Assembly (NCBI GenBank): GCA_946886805.1
Contig: CAMPJM010000287.1
Location: 1-5,739, forward strand
Direction: 5' to 3'
Source of the DNA: an uncultured Flammeovirgaceae bacterium
Lineage (GTDB): Bacteria; Bacteroidota; Bacteroidia; Cytophagales; Cyclobacteriaceae
Length of the DNA stretch: 5,739 nucleotides
Part shown: positions 1 through 5,739 of the stretch, one piece after another
Layout: the number at the start of each line of letters is the position of its first letter
How positions within the stretch are numbered: position 1 is the first letter of the stretch
Program-made: the position numbers and the translations under genes
The notes under the pieces: model-generated
The model's input: the letters and a program-made list of their open reading frames with translations, nothing else
The model's database searches: none
What the model was told of the DNA's origin: nothing

Positions 1-508
1 CATTCAGTCAGATGTCGTATCGGTAGAAATTTTGCCCGCTGAAAGTGACTTTTTATCCGATACAGTATTTCGATGCCAAAATGAAGTAATAGTTTTATCT
101 CCTGATAATCTTAATTATCAAGACTGGAACTTCTTGTGGTCTACAAACGATGAAACCTCTGAATTGGAGGTTGAAAAAGAGGGCCTTTATAGTCTGGAAG
201 TATATAAAGGAGAATGTTCTTATACCGACCAAGTTTGGATAAAAAGTTATGAAGAACTATGGGTTCCAAATGTCATGACACCAAATGGCGATGGCCTTAA
301 CGACTTATTTATTATTAAAAATCTTACCAGCCCCGTTCATTTAGCCATTTATAACAAGTGGGGTAAATTGATATTTGAAAATGAAGAATATTTTAATAGC
401 TGGTCTGCTGAAGGTTTAGAACCTGGGACGTATTATTGTACTATTCGGGAAAAAGCCGGTTGTCATCAAAATAATTTTATAAAAGGGTGGGTGGATATTA
501 GGCACTAA
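1..508 (+). CDS. C-terminal part of a secreted/surface protein with T9SS type-B (gliding-motility CHU_C) sorting domain
   Basis: The reading frame is open from base 2 to the TAA at 506-508, giving about 168 visible residues, and has no convincing start; the TTG at 32 is simply an internal Leu codon. The gene therefore begins upstream of the window. The first ~75 residues look like an Ig/PKD-like beta module of the kind repeated in large Bacteroidota adhesins (W-S-T-N-D, then E-G-L-Y-S-L-E-V and a Cys in G-E-C). From about base 263 to the stop lies the sorting domain: VPNVMTPNGDGLNDLF, then LAIYNKWGKLIFE, a W-S-A-E-G-L-E-P-G-T-Y-Y turn, and a final FIKGWVDIRH strand. In this family (TIGR04131/PF13585) the domain directs export across the outer membrane by the type IX system and release or attachment at the surface. 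Substrate or binding function cannot be told from this fragment. The sorting-domain call is firm; the Ig-like call is by pattern only. Confidence 0.93.
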   Translation, partial: IQSDVVSVEILPAESDFLSDTVFRCQNEVIVLSPDNLNYQDWNFLWSTNDETSELEVEKEGLYSLEVYKGECSYTDQVWIKSYEELWVPNVMTPNGDGLNDLFIIKNLTSPVHLAIYNKWGKLIFENEEYFNSWSAEGLEPGTYYCTIREKAGCHQNNFIKGWVDIRH

Positions 509-509
509 A

Positions 510-535
510 GATTCCATATATACTGGAAAGGAATC
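510..535 (+). terminator. Possible weak hairpin just after the stop of the sorting-domain gene
   Basis: GATTCC at 510-515 is perfectly complementary to GGAATC at 530-535, around a 14-base loop. An alternative shorter pairing is TTCC (512-515) with GGAA (525-528). It starts two bases after the TAA, where a terminator would be expected, but there is no following T run and the stem is AT-rich. It is therefore not a canonical intrinsic terminator, and the function is a guess from position alone. Confidence 0.2.
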
Positions 536-682
536 GGCATCATCTGACAAAATCTGTTTAGCTAGCCAAAAACACTCCAATCAGAAAACACGCTTGAAGG
601 CAGACCATTTGCTTACCTTACGATTGGTATGAGCTAACCAGCTCGCCATTCTATGCGCAAAGTCAACAGTTCATCAATATTT

Positions 683-719
683 TTCTGCGCCCGCTGCGTT
701 TTTTCTTTGCGCCTTAGCG
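683..719. repeat. Cluster of CTTTGCG/CTTAGCG-type intergenic repeat units
   Basis: Four related heptamers lie in the same orientation: TTCTGCG (683-689), CGCTGCG (692-698), CTTTGCG (705-711) and CTTAGCG (713-719), followed by TGAAA. Read on the minus strand this is the CGCTAAGGCGCAAAG-like pattern. I recall such patterns as widely scattered non-coding repeats in Bacteroidota and some other phyla; that recognition is from memory. An inverted copy of CTTTGCGC sits upstream at 655-662. The units are unevenly spaced (9, 13 and 8 bases), so this is a degenerate array rather than a clean tandem repeat. Confidence 0.5.
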
Positions 720-820
720 TGAAACCTTTTAGCACGAAGTGCAATTGCCGCATATCAACATTCCCCCCGCGTCTAAAAAAATCCTCCAACAGAAATAGCA
801 ACAGATTGCATTCCTTTTTC

Positions 821-828
821 TACATTTG
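821..828 (+). promoter_or_regulatory. Bacteroidota-type -7 promoter element (TACATTTG) for the SNF2 gene
   Basis: TACATTTG matches the Bacteroidota primary-sigma -7 consensus TAnnTTTG at every fixed base. It lies 22 bases before the ATG at 851, so transcription would start only about 15-18 bases before the gene. No good TTTG-like -33 element sits at the usual ~20-base distance (the nearest TTG, at 806-808, is too close), so the evidence is one box plus its position. The leader from 829 to 850 is strongly A-rich with no AGGAGG-like sequence, which is normal for translation starts in this phylum and supports the ATG at 851. Confidence 0.5.
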
Positions 829-850
829 ACACTGAAAAAAATAATCAAAA

Positions 851-3655
851 ATGTCAATTTTCGAGAAACTTAAGCGTGTGAATGTTCACGACGCTGGCTA
901 TAGTGCTTCTGTTAAACAAGTAAATGAAATATTCTTTTTTCTCAAATTTGACGATCGGGGTGCCTATGTAGAAATAGTTGACAAAAGTGGAAATTTAGCA
1001 GATTTTGATTATCGCAGGTTTTCAGGCCTGTTGAGAGGGATCGCCAGAAGCATTCAGCTGGTAAAGGAAAGAAGCAACTTTACCTTTGACTGGGAAAACC
1101 CGGAAAACCACCTTTATCTCCATGAGCATCCTTACCTGATTCCACAACTTCTGGAGACTGGCCTCTTTGTGAGCGGGATCGGTAAAAAAATCAGCCCTAT
1201 ATCAGAAGAAGCAAAGCTAAAGTTGCGGCTTTTGCGGGAGAACGAAAAAGTCTTATCCACTAAAGTTCTTTTGTTTTTTGATGAAAAAGAACACCTTGAT
1301 TTTAAGTACGTCAGTGAAGAGTATGTCTTCATTCCTCAATTAAATAAGGTTGCCAGGTCTTTGCCAGTAGGGTCGTTGTTTTATGTGCTACAGAATTTCA
1401 ATGTAAACCACCTGGCAACAGCAGATCTGGAAAAATTTCTGTCGTTGTATTTTTCTTATGTTGATAATGCCGCGCTGGTCTTTGAAGACTATAAAACAAA
1501 GAAAGATCAAGAACCAATAAAAGCCCGTCCGGCACTGATTTTCGAAAAAGTAGATGTAGATAAGTCGCTCTATATCAGACTGGGGCAGGTACTTCCCAAT
1601 GCTGACATAAGCTTTTTGGACGAGTATGACCTTTTCAGTTATGTCACTATCAACGAATTGGAAAATGTAGTAGTAGTTCGCCCTATTGAGCAATTGCCTG
1701 TTGAGATCCTGGTTGCTGAAATAGAAAAAGTTTTGCATAAGTATACGGAAAAAGGAAAAAGAAAACAGCATTCTGGCATCCTGCGGGAAGAAAACTTGCT
1801 GATAGTGCCTGAGTATATTGCCTCCGAATTTGTCTATCGTGAAATCCCCTCGTTGATAGAAAAATATGCTTTGATAGGATCTGAAAAGCTAAAAGAATTT
1901 AAAATTAACATACACCCTCCACGCCTTAACGTTCAATTAGGACATGGCATTGACTTTTTAGAAGGTACCGCCAATTTAGATTTTGGTGGTCAGACTGTTT
2001 CTCTTTTTGACGCTTTCAGCCAGTTCAACAAAAATCGATATATAGTGTTGGCTGATGGCTCGCATGCTTTGGTAAACGAAGCCTATATGTTAAGGCTGCA
2101 GCGTATTTTCAAGAAGAAAAAAGACAAAGTAGAAATTTCGTTTTTTGACCTTCCTTTGGTTGATGAACTTATAGACGAGCGCATCTCAGGAGAACAATTA
2201 GATGTTGCCCGAGAGGTATTTTCCGGTTTCAATAAACTGGAAGCCCAAAAGGTGAAACTGCCAGAGGTAAATGCAAATTTGAGGGCTTATCAAAAACAAG
2301 GGTTTAAATGGCTGCAATATCTTTATAAAAACAAGCTGGGAGGATGTCTGGCAGACGATATGGGGTTGGGTAAAACTTTGCAAACCATCACCTTGTTAAC
2401 GGATATTTATGTGAAGAAAAAGGTAAAAATGCCGAGCATAATCGTTATGCCCAAATCGCTTTTGTTCAATTGGGAAGGGGAATTGAAAAAATTCAGTCCT
2501 GCTATTACCTTCTATACCTGGTATGCCGGCAACCGCAACCTTGAAGAAGCCAGAAAAACCAACGTCATTTTGACTACCTATGCCATGTTGCGCAATGATA
2601 TAGAAACATGGAAAGAGGAGAAGTTTCATTACGCCATCCTTGATGAATCTCAGGCGATAAAAAACCTGCATAGCCAGCTTCACAAATCTGCGATGTTGGT
2701 CAATGCCGCCCACCGCTTGGCCTTGAGCGGCACACCCATAGAAAACAACCTTTCAGAGCTTTATTCCTTGTTCCGTTTTCTCAACCCCGCGATGTTTGGC
2801 AGTGCAGAAAATTTCAGCAAAAATTACCTGAACCCCATTCAGAAAAACAACGATCCGGATGCTACAAAGGCGCTGCGTAAAAAAATATACCCATTTATTC
2901 TGCGCCGTTTAAAAAAGGACGTGCTCAAAGAACTGCCTGACAAAATCGAACAGACTATGTATGTGGAGATGAGCGACCAACAAGCCATCTACTATGAGCA
3001 ACGGCGTCAATATTATAAGCAGGCTATCGATCAGCAGGTGGCCGTAAAAGGCATTCAGCAATCACAGTTCTTTATTTTCCAGGCAATGAACGAGCTAAGG
3101 CAAATAGCTTCGATTCCAGAAGCACAAAGCGACGGACGCATAGAGTCCCCTAAAATCGAACTGCTGATGGAACAATTGGAGGATGCCATTGCCAACCGGC
3201 ATAAGGTGTTGGTCTTTGCAAATTATCTTGCAGCGGTAGAAAACATTGGCGAAGAGCTGGACAAAAGGGGCATTGACTTTGTAACTATGACCGGCAGCAC
3301 TCACCACAGAAAGGAACTGGTAGATCGATTTCAGAACAACCCCGAATGCCAGGTATTCATCCTTACGCTCAAAACCGGTGGCACAGGCCTCAACCTCACC
3401 GCGGCCGATATGGTATTTATTTTCGATCCATGGTGGAACAAAGCTGCGGAAAACCAGGCTATTGACCGTACTCACAGGATAGGGCAAAACAAAAAAGTGA
3501 TGAGCTTTAAATTGATTACCCTTAATACTATAGAAGAAAAGATACTGAAGCTTCAGGAAGCCAAAAGTGCCCTATTCGACAATATTATTTCGTCCGACAG
3601 TGCCTCATTGAAGTCATTAACAGAAGAAGACATTGAATTTGTCCTTGGGAAATGA
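851..3655 (+). CDS. SNF2/Swi2-family DEAD-like helicase (double-stranded DNA translocase ATPase)
   Basis: This is a complete 934-residue SNF2 ATPase. The motor fills about residues 475-905: Q-like motif LRAYQKQGFKWL (477-488), Walker A DDMGLGKT (502-509), motif Ia around IIVMPKSLLFNWE (530-542), TTYAML (575-580), Walker B DESQ (598-601), motif III LALSGTPIENN (623-633), the SNF2-typical ILRRLKKDVLKELP (683-696), motif IV VLVFANY (786-792), motif V TGGTGLNL (842-849) with DPWWN (859-863), and motif VI QAIDRTHRIGQ (869-879). All catalytic positions look intact. Family members hydrolyse ATP to translocate on duplex DNA and remodel protein-DNA complexes, usually without strand separation. Residues 1-470 form a long extension. 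Its later part (about 350-440, with NIHPPRLNV and IVLADGSHALV) resembles the bacterial SNF2-associated region (PF08455-like). I see no SWIM zinc-finger cysteines there; indeed I see no Cys before residue 499. Cytoplasmic; no signal peptide. Probably co-transcribed with the gene 44 bases downstream. The specific cellular role is not evident. Confidence 0.95.
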   Translation: MSIFEKLKRVNVHDAGYSASVKQVNEIFFFLKFDDRGAYVEIVDKSGNLADFDYRRFSGLLRGIARSIQLVKERSNFTFDWENPENHLYLHEHPYLIPQLLETGLFVSGIGKKISPISEEAKLKLRLLRENEKVLSTKVLLFFDEKEHLDFKYVSEEYVFIPQLNKVARSLPVGSLFYVLQNFNVNHLATADLEKFLSLYFSYVDNAALVFEDYKTKKDQEPIKARPALIFEKVDVDKSLYIRLGQVLPNADISFLDEYDLFSYVTINELENVVVVRPIEQLPVEILVAEIEKVLHKYTEKGKRKQHSGILREENLLIVPEYIASEFVYREIPSLIEKYALIGSEKLKEFKINIHPPRLNVQLGHGIDFLEGTANLDFGGQTVSLFDAFSQFNKNRYIVLADGSHALVNEAYMLRLQRIFKKKKDKVEISFFDLPLVDELIDERISGEQLDVAREVFSGFNKLEAQKVKLPEVNANLRAYQKQGFKWLQYLYKNKLGGCLADDMGLGKTLQTITLLTDIYVKKKVKMPSIIVMPKSLLFNWEGELKKFSPAITFYTWYAGNRNLEEARKTNVILTTYAMLRNDIETWKEEKFHYAILDESQAIKNLHSQLHKSAMLVNAAHRLALSGTPIENNLSELYSLFRFLNPAMFGSAENFSKNYLNPIQKNNDPDATKALRKKIYPFILRRLKKDVLKELPDKIEQTMYVEMSDQQAIYYEQRRQYYKQAIDQQVAVKGIQQSQFFIFQAMNELRQIASIPEAQSDGRIESPKIELLMEQLEDAIANRHKVLVFANYLAAVENIGEELDKRGIDFVTMTGSTHHRKELVDRFQNNPECQVFILTLKTGGTGLNLTAADMVFIFDPWWNKAAENQAIDRTHRIGQNKKVMSFKLITLNTIEEKILKLQEAKSALFDNIISSDSASLKSLTEEDIEFVLGK

Positions 3656-3699
3656 TATGCATTTTATGAATTAAAAGTTAAGAATAAAACCACAAAAAT
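3656..3699 (+). promoter_or_regulatory. 44-base A-rich spacer and translation leader between the SNF2 gene and its partner
   Basis: The gap shows no TAnnTTTG box and no hairpin with a T run, so read-through from the SNF2 gene is the simplest reading. The bases just before the ATG at 3700 (AATAAAACCACAAAAAT) are A-rich without a Shine-Dalgarno sequence, as in the leader of the SNF2 gene. This supports 3700 as the start. An in-frame ATG at 3751 (residue 18) is the alternative, with a less A-rich leader. Confidence 0.4.
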
Positions 3700-5541
3700 A
3701 TGCAGAGAGGTAGCACCGCTATTGAAATACAGCAAGTTGAAGAACTTAATATGATTCGTCAAGAGCTTTCGTTGCTGAACAAAGACGATATTTTAGCTTT
3801 ATTTTTTACCAATTTGCAGAAATTTCTCGTTAAAAATAAGGTTTCAGTTAGCCACCTGAAATTAGAAAAGCATGGCTGGACTGATTTAAAAAAGATACCT
3901 GCCAAGGAAAGCCTGCTATATATTCTCCCTATTCTTTATAATGATAAAGGGATCATGGACGGGTATTTCAAAACCCTCTCTCACGTGGAACAGAAGGTGA
4001 TGGAAAAGGCTATCTGGCAACAGTCGCTCAACAGAAAGGACCTCGAAGAAATTTATGGCGTGCCTGTACTAGTGGACCAGGTGCGATGGGCAAACTATCT
4101 CGAAATAGATTTGACACCTGTAGTTAAGAAAGACTGGGGGAAGTTTATTACTGTTATAAGACCCTATGGCTACTTCAAAGATCGAGAATTTCTGTTAAAA
4201 AACACAGATATTCAGTTTTCTTTGCCAACGATTTTAAAGAGACTGTACTCCTTACAGTTTCCAAAACCTGTCGGATATTATTTCGAGCCTTTAACTACTC
4301 TCAATAAAAAGTGGGAAATCCTAAACTTTGAAAGGGATATTTTTCAGGTTCTGCCTTCAGTTCTTTCTTATGTAATACAGGGCAAAATGAAGTTTTCTCA
4401 AAAAGGATATGTGAATAAGGCATCAGCGAGGAAAATGTCTAAATCTCTAAAGATGAAAGAATTTTCGGAAGCCGACTCTAATTGTACGCGTTCCTTTATG
4501 CTGGCAGGTTTTATGGGCAGTCAGGTAAAACCCGATGCTATCAATTCACCGGTCTTAAAAACTCTGGAAAAGATTTTTTTAGTGGATCTGACGATGAAAG
4601 ACACTGCGCCTTTTATGTTGCCTTTTCTAAAAGGTATAAATAATTTCCATAGCTATCAATTCAACCATTCTATCACGCAAAATTTATGGACTGTTTTTCG
4701 GCAGATTCCCACGAACGAATGGATAAGTTTTGAAAATCTTGAAGTCTATGTTACAAGTCGTTTTATCAACTTGCTACCATTGAGCAAATGGGAAATGCAA
4801 AGAATTCAAGCAGAGCAAATAAGTATAGGCGATTCTGATGATACTGAATTTATAAGTTTGAATGAGGCTAACATCTTTCAAGTTGTAGGGCTCCCCTACC
4901 TGGCAGCACATGTGTATTTTATGGCTTCATGGGGACTTATGGAGATTGCTGTTGACCTGAGTAAGCCCATAAATTTATCACTCTATGACCAACTGGCCGC
5001 CTTCCGCCTCACTCCCCTGGGTGCCTATATACTGGGCATTTCCTCGCAATATAGCCCTCCAGAAGATGCCTTAAAAACTGCCCTTATTTTTGATGAGAAC
5101 AGCCTTTTTATAAGAATTGAAGGCAATACTGATTTTGGGGATACCTTGCTGAGCAATTTCACAAATAAAGTCAGTGAAACCCGATATCATTTTAATGTCG
5201 GCAAGTTTCTAAAAGATGTAACCAATTCTAAAGTTCTGATCAGTAAAATTAATCTTTTCAAACAAACTGTTGGACAGCAGCTTCCTGCTTATTGGGAAGA
5301 TTATCTACTACAATTGGTCGAAAACAGCAAAAAAGTAAATTCGAGTAGCGATGTGGTGGTATTTACTTTGCCGCCCGACGACCGAGAGATGCACCGACAA
5401 GTGACCCAGGACGAATTGATGCGTAAGATTTCCACCAAAGCAGAAAAATATAAGTTGATTGTGGACAAGAAGAACGTGCCGGCCTTTGCTCAGCGGATGA
5501 AGGAGTTTGGATATTTGATTGACCATTATTTGTTAGCTTGA
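3700..5541 (+). CDS. Uncharacterised 613-residue protein, probably helicase-associated (winged-helix plus XPB-N-like C-terminus)
   Basis: I do not recognise this as a named protein. It has no signal peptide, no clear membrane segment, and no Walker or nuclease motif. By eye it resembles the accessory part of bacterial 'helicase-associated domain' proteins (PF13625/XPB-N-like). LSHVEQKVMEKAIW (93-106) followed by LNRKDLEEIYG (110-120) looks like a first winged helix. QGKMKFSQKGYVNKASARKM (227-246) fits a second helix-turn-helix/wing. AFRLTPLGAYILG (434-446) is the classic end of a winged helix. A beta segment SLFIRIEGNTDF (468-479) follows, then YHFNVGKFLKDV (496-507) with a short helix and LPAYWEDYLLQLV (528-540), as in the XPB-N-like fold. 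VVVFTLPPD (552-560), YKLIVD (584-589) and a terminal helix ending in KEFGYLI (601-607) complete the pattern. In known proteins this region is often fused to an XPB-like motor; here it stands alone directly behind a SNF2 motor. I infer a DNA- or motor-binding accessory subunit. Existence of the gene is near certain; the domain assignment is moderate. A Bacteroidota-specific protein of unrelated fold is the alternative. Confidence 0.88.
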   Translation: MQRGSTAIEIQQVEELNMIRQELSLLNKDDILALFFTNLQKFLVKNKVSVSHLKLEKHGWTDLKKIPAKESLLYILPILYNDKGIMDGYFKTLSHVEQKVMEKAIWQQSLNRKDLEEIYGVPVLVDQVRWANYLEIDLTPVVKKDWGKFITVIRPYGYFKDREFLLKNTDIQFSLPTILKRLYSLQFPKPVGYYFEPLTTLNKKWEILNFERDIFQVLPSVLSYVIQGKMKFSQKGYVNKASARKMSKSLKMKEFSEADSNCTRSFMLAGFMGSQVKPDAINSPVLKTLEKIFLVDLTMKDTAPFMLPFLKGINNFHSYQFNHSITQNLWTVFRQIPTNEWISFENLEVYVTSRFINLLPLSKWEMQRIQAEQISIGDSDDTEFISLNEANIFQVVGLPYLAAHVYFMASWGLMEIAVDLSKPINLSLYDQLAAFRLTPLGAYILGISSQYSPPEDALKTALIFDENSLFIRIEGNTDFGDTLLSNFTNKVSETRYHFNVGKFLKDVTNSKVLISKINLFKQTVGQQLPAYWEDYLLQLVENSKKVNSSSDVVVFTLPPDDREMHRQVTQDELMRKISTKAEKYKLIVDKKNVPAFAQRMKEFGYLIDHYLLA

Positions 5542-5544
5542 GGA

Positions 5545-5586
5545 GTGTTGTATTGCGACAGGCGTAACATCATAAGCGTGTTGTAT
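5545..5586. repeat. Direct repeat of GTGTTGTAT after the partner gene
   Basis: GTGTTGTAT occurs at 5545-5553 and again at 5578-5586, exact over nine bases and offset by 33 bases (about three helical turns). Both copies lie in the gap between two convergent genes, beginning four bases after the stop codon. It may be a binding site pair or chance; nothing else distinguishes it. Confidence 0.3.
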
Positions 5587-5610
5587 GGAATTCGGTAAAT
5601 ATGAATTTCA
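5586..5610. terminator. Possible bidirectional hairpin between convergent genes
   Basis: TGGAATTC (5586-5593) can pair with GAATTTCA (5603-5610), with one G-U pair, around a 9-base loop. The position between the plus-strand stop at 5541 and the minus-strand stop at 5622-5624 is where a shared terminator would sit. The stem is AT-rich and no T run follows on either strand, so the call is weak. Confidence 0.25.
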
Positions 5611-5621
5611 TCACGACGATA

Positions 5622-5739
5622 TTAAGAAGACGGATCTATAACTTTTGTTCCTTTATTCTTCTTAAACATACCAGTTACTCCTTTTACACCGGATTTGATG
5701 GTGTTTTTTCCGGCATTTTTGATCGCGGTCATCACGCTG
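5622..5739 (-). CDS. C-terminal 38 residues of a convergent minus-strand gene, product unknown
   Basis: Reading the minus strand from the window edge, one frame is open for 38 codons and ends at TAA (complement of 5622-5624). The peptide is Lys- and Gly-rich (for example KNAGKNTIKSGVKGVTGMFK) and ends in KVIDPSS. It reads as a plausible basic, hydrophilic C-terminus, with Lys coded mostly by AAA/AAG. The start lies outside the window, so function and length cannot be given. The plus-strand frame on the same codon grid (ATG at 5601) is also open to the window edge, but its Phe/Tyr/Arg-heavy translation looks like an antisense shadow. The convergent layout with the partner gene is ordinary for an operon end. 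Confidence 0.5.
   Translation of the reverse strand, partial: SVMTAIKNAGKNTIKSGVKGVTGMFKKNKGTKVIDPSS

Larger units (their letters stand above)
509..850. other. 342-base intergenic region without a supported gene
   Basis: No convincing coding sequence was found on either strand. The longest plus-strand reading frame I traced (653-829, 58 codons) runs through the repeat cluster and has an unprotein-like composition rich in Ser, Arg, Cys and Phe. The region holds a short inverted repeat just after the upstream stop, a GAGCT/AGCTC hairpin at 631-644 with a 4-base loop, an 8-base inverted pair GCGCAAAG (655-662)/CTTTGCGC (705-712), a GCAC/GTGC mini-hairpin at 732-742, a repeat cluster at 683-719 and a promoter-like box at 821-828. 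The size and repeats suggest that gene 1 and the SNF2 gene are separate transcription units. Confidence 0.75.

Noticed and set aside
32..508. TTG at 32 as the start of a short independent gene
   Set aside because: The same frame is open to the window edge and the protein is an adhesin-type tail, so the gene must start upstream.
585..655. Minus-strand stretch resembling tRNA pieces (D-arm-like GAGCTGGTTAGCTC, then TACC-AATCGTAA-GGTA)
   Set aside because: No acceptor stem or T-arm that pairs could be found, and the spacing and loop size are wrong. Chance similarity or at best an unrecognisable relic.
653..829. 58-codon plus-strand reading frame from ATG at 653 in the intergenic region
   Set aside because: It runs through the CTTTGCG repeat cluster, has an unnatural Ser/Arg/Cys/Phe-rich composition, lacks an A-rich leader and ends inside the promoter-like box.
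2948..2951. Possible disruption of the SNF2 frame around the less conserved segment between the two motor lobes
   Set aside because: The frame is continuous from 851 to 3655, and motifs III to VI follow at normal spacing, so there is no frameshift.
1132..3487. Several minus-strand open frames of 61-130 codons inside the SNF2 gene, and one of 72 codons at 5308-5526 inside the partner gene
   Set aside because: All lie opposite well-supported coding sequence and show no recognisable motifs; they are antisense shadows.
851..5541. Reading the SNF2 pair as a known phage-defence system such as DISARM
   Set aside because: No methyltransferase, nuclease/PLD, DUF1998 or other defence component is in the window, and the SNF2 protein alone is not diagnostic.
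5601..5739. Plus-strand open frame starting at ATG 5601
   Set aside because: It is on the same codon grid as the more protein-like minus-strand frame, and its translation is a Phe/Tyr/Arg-rich mirror typical of antisense.

Overview
The window most likely comes from the chromosome of a Bacteroidota species (Cytophagales/Chitinophagales-like, not resolvable further). Three signs point there. The first gene ends in a type IX secretion (T9SS) type-B sorting domain of the gliding-motility/CHU_C kind. A TACATTTG box just upstream of the second gene fits the Bacteroidota -7 promoter consensus TAnnTTTG. Both full-length genes begin after A-rich leaders with no Shine-Dalgarno sequence. The DNA is moderately AT-rich throughout. 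No tRNA or rRNA gene, CRISPR array or transposase is visible.

Layout: (1) positions 1-508 hold the 3' end of a plus-strand gene for a secreted or surface protein: an Ig/PKD-like module followed by the sorting domain. (2) Positions 509-850 are non-coding, with small inverted repeats, a cluster of CTTTGCG/CTTAGCG-type repeat units at 683-719, and a probable promoter at 821-828. (3) Positions 851-3655 encode a complete 934-residue SNF2/Swi2-family ATPase with all the classical helicase motifs and a long N-terminal extension. (4) After a 44-base gap, positions 3700-5541 encode a 613-residue protein with no obvious enzymatic motif. By eye, its C-terminal half resembles the winged-helix plus XPB-N-like 'helicase-associated' region normally fused to DNA helicases. 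(5) After an 80-base gap, the 3' end of a convergent minus-strand gene probably occupies 5622-5739.

The two central genes look like a bicistronic unit: a SNF2 double-stranded-DNA translocase followed by a stand-alone helicase-accessory protein. My inference is that they act together on DNA or protein-DNA complexes, with the motor and an accessory/regulatory module on separate polypeptides. Nothing in the window (nuclease, methyltransferase, toxin or mobile gene) shows whether the job is repair, transcription-complex recycling or phage defence. The flanking genes look unrelated. The pairing of genes 2 and 3 is the most interesting observation; the rest is fairly ordinary Bacteroidota sequence.
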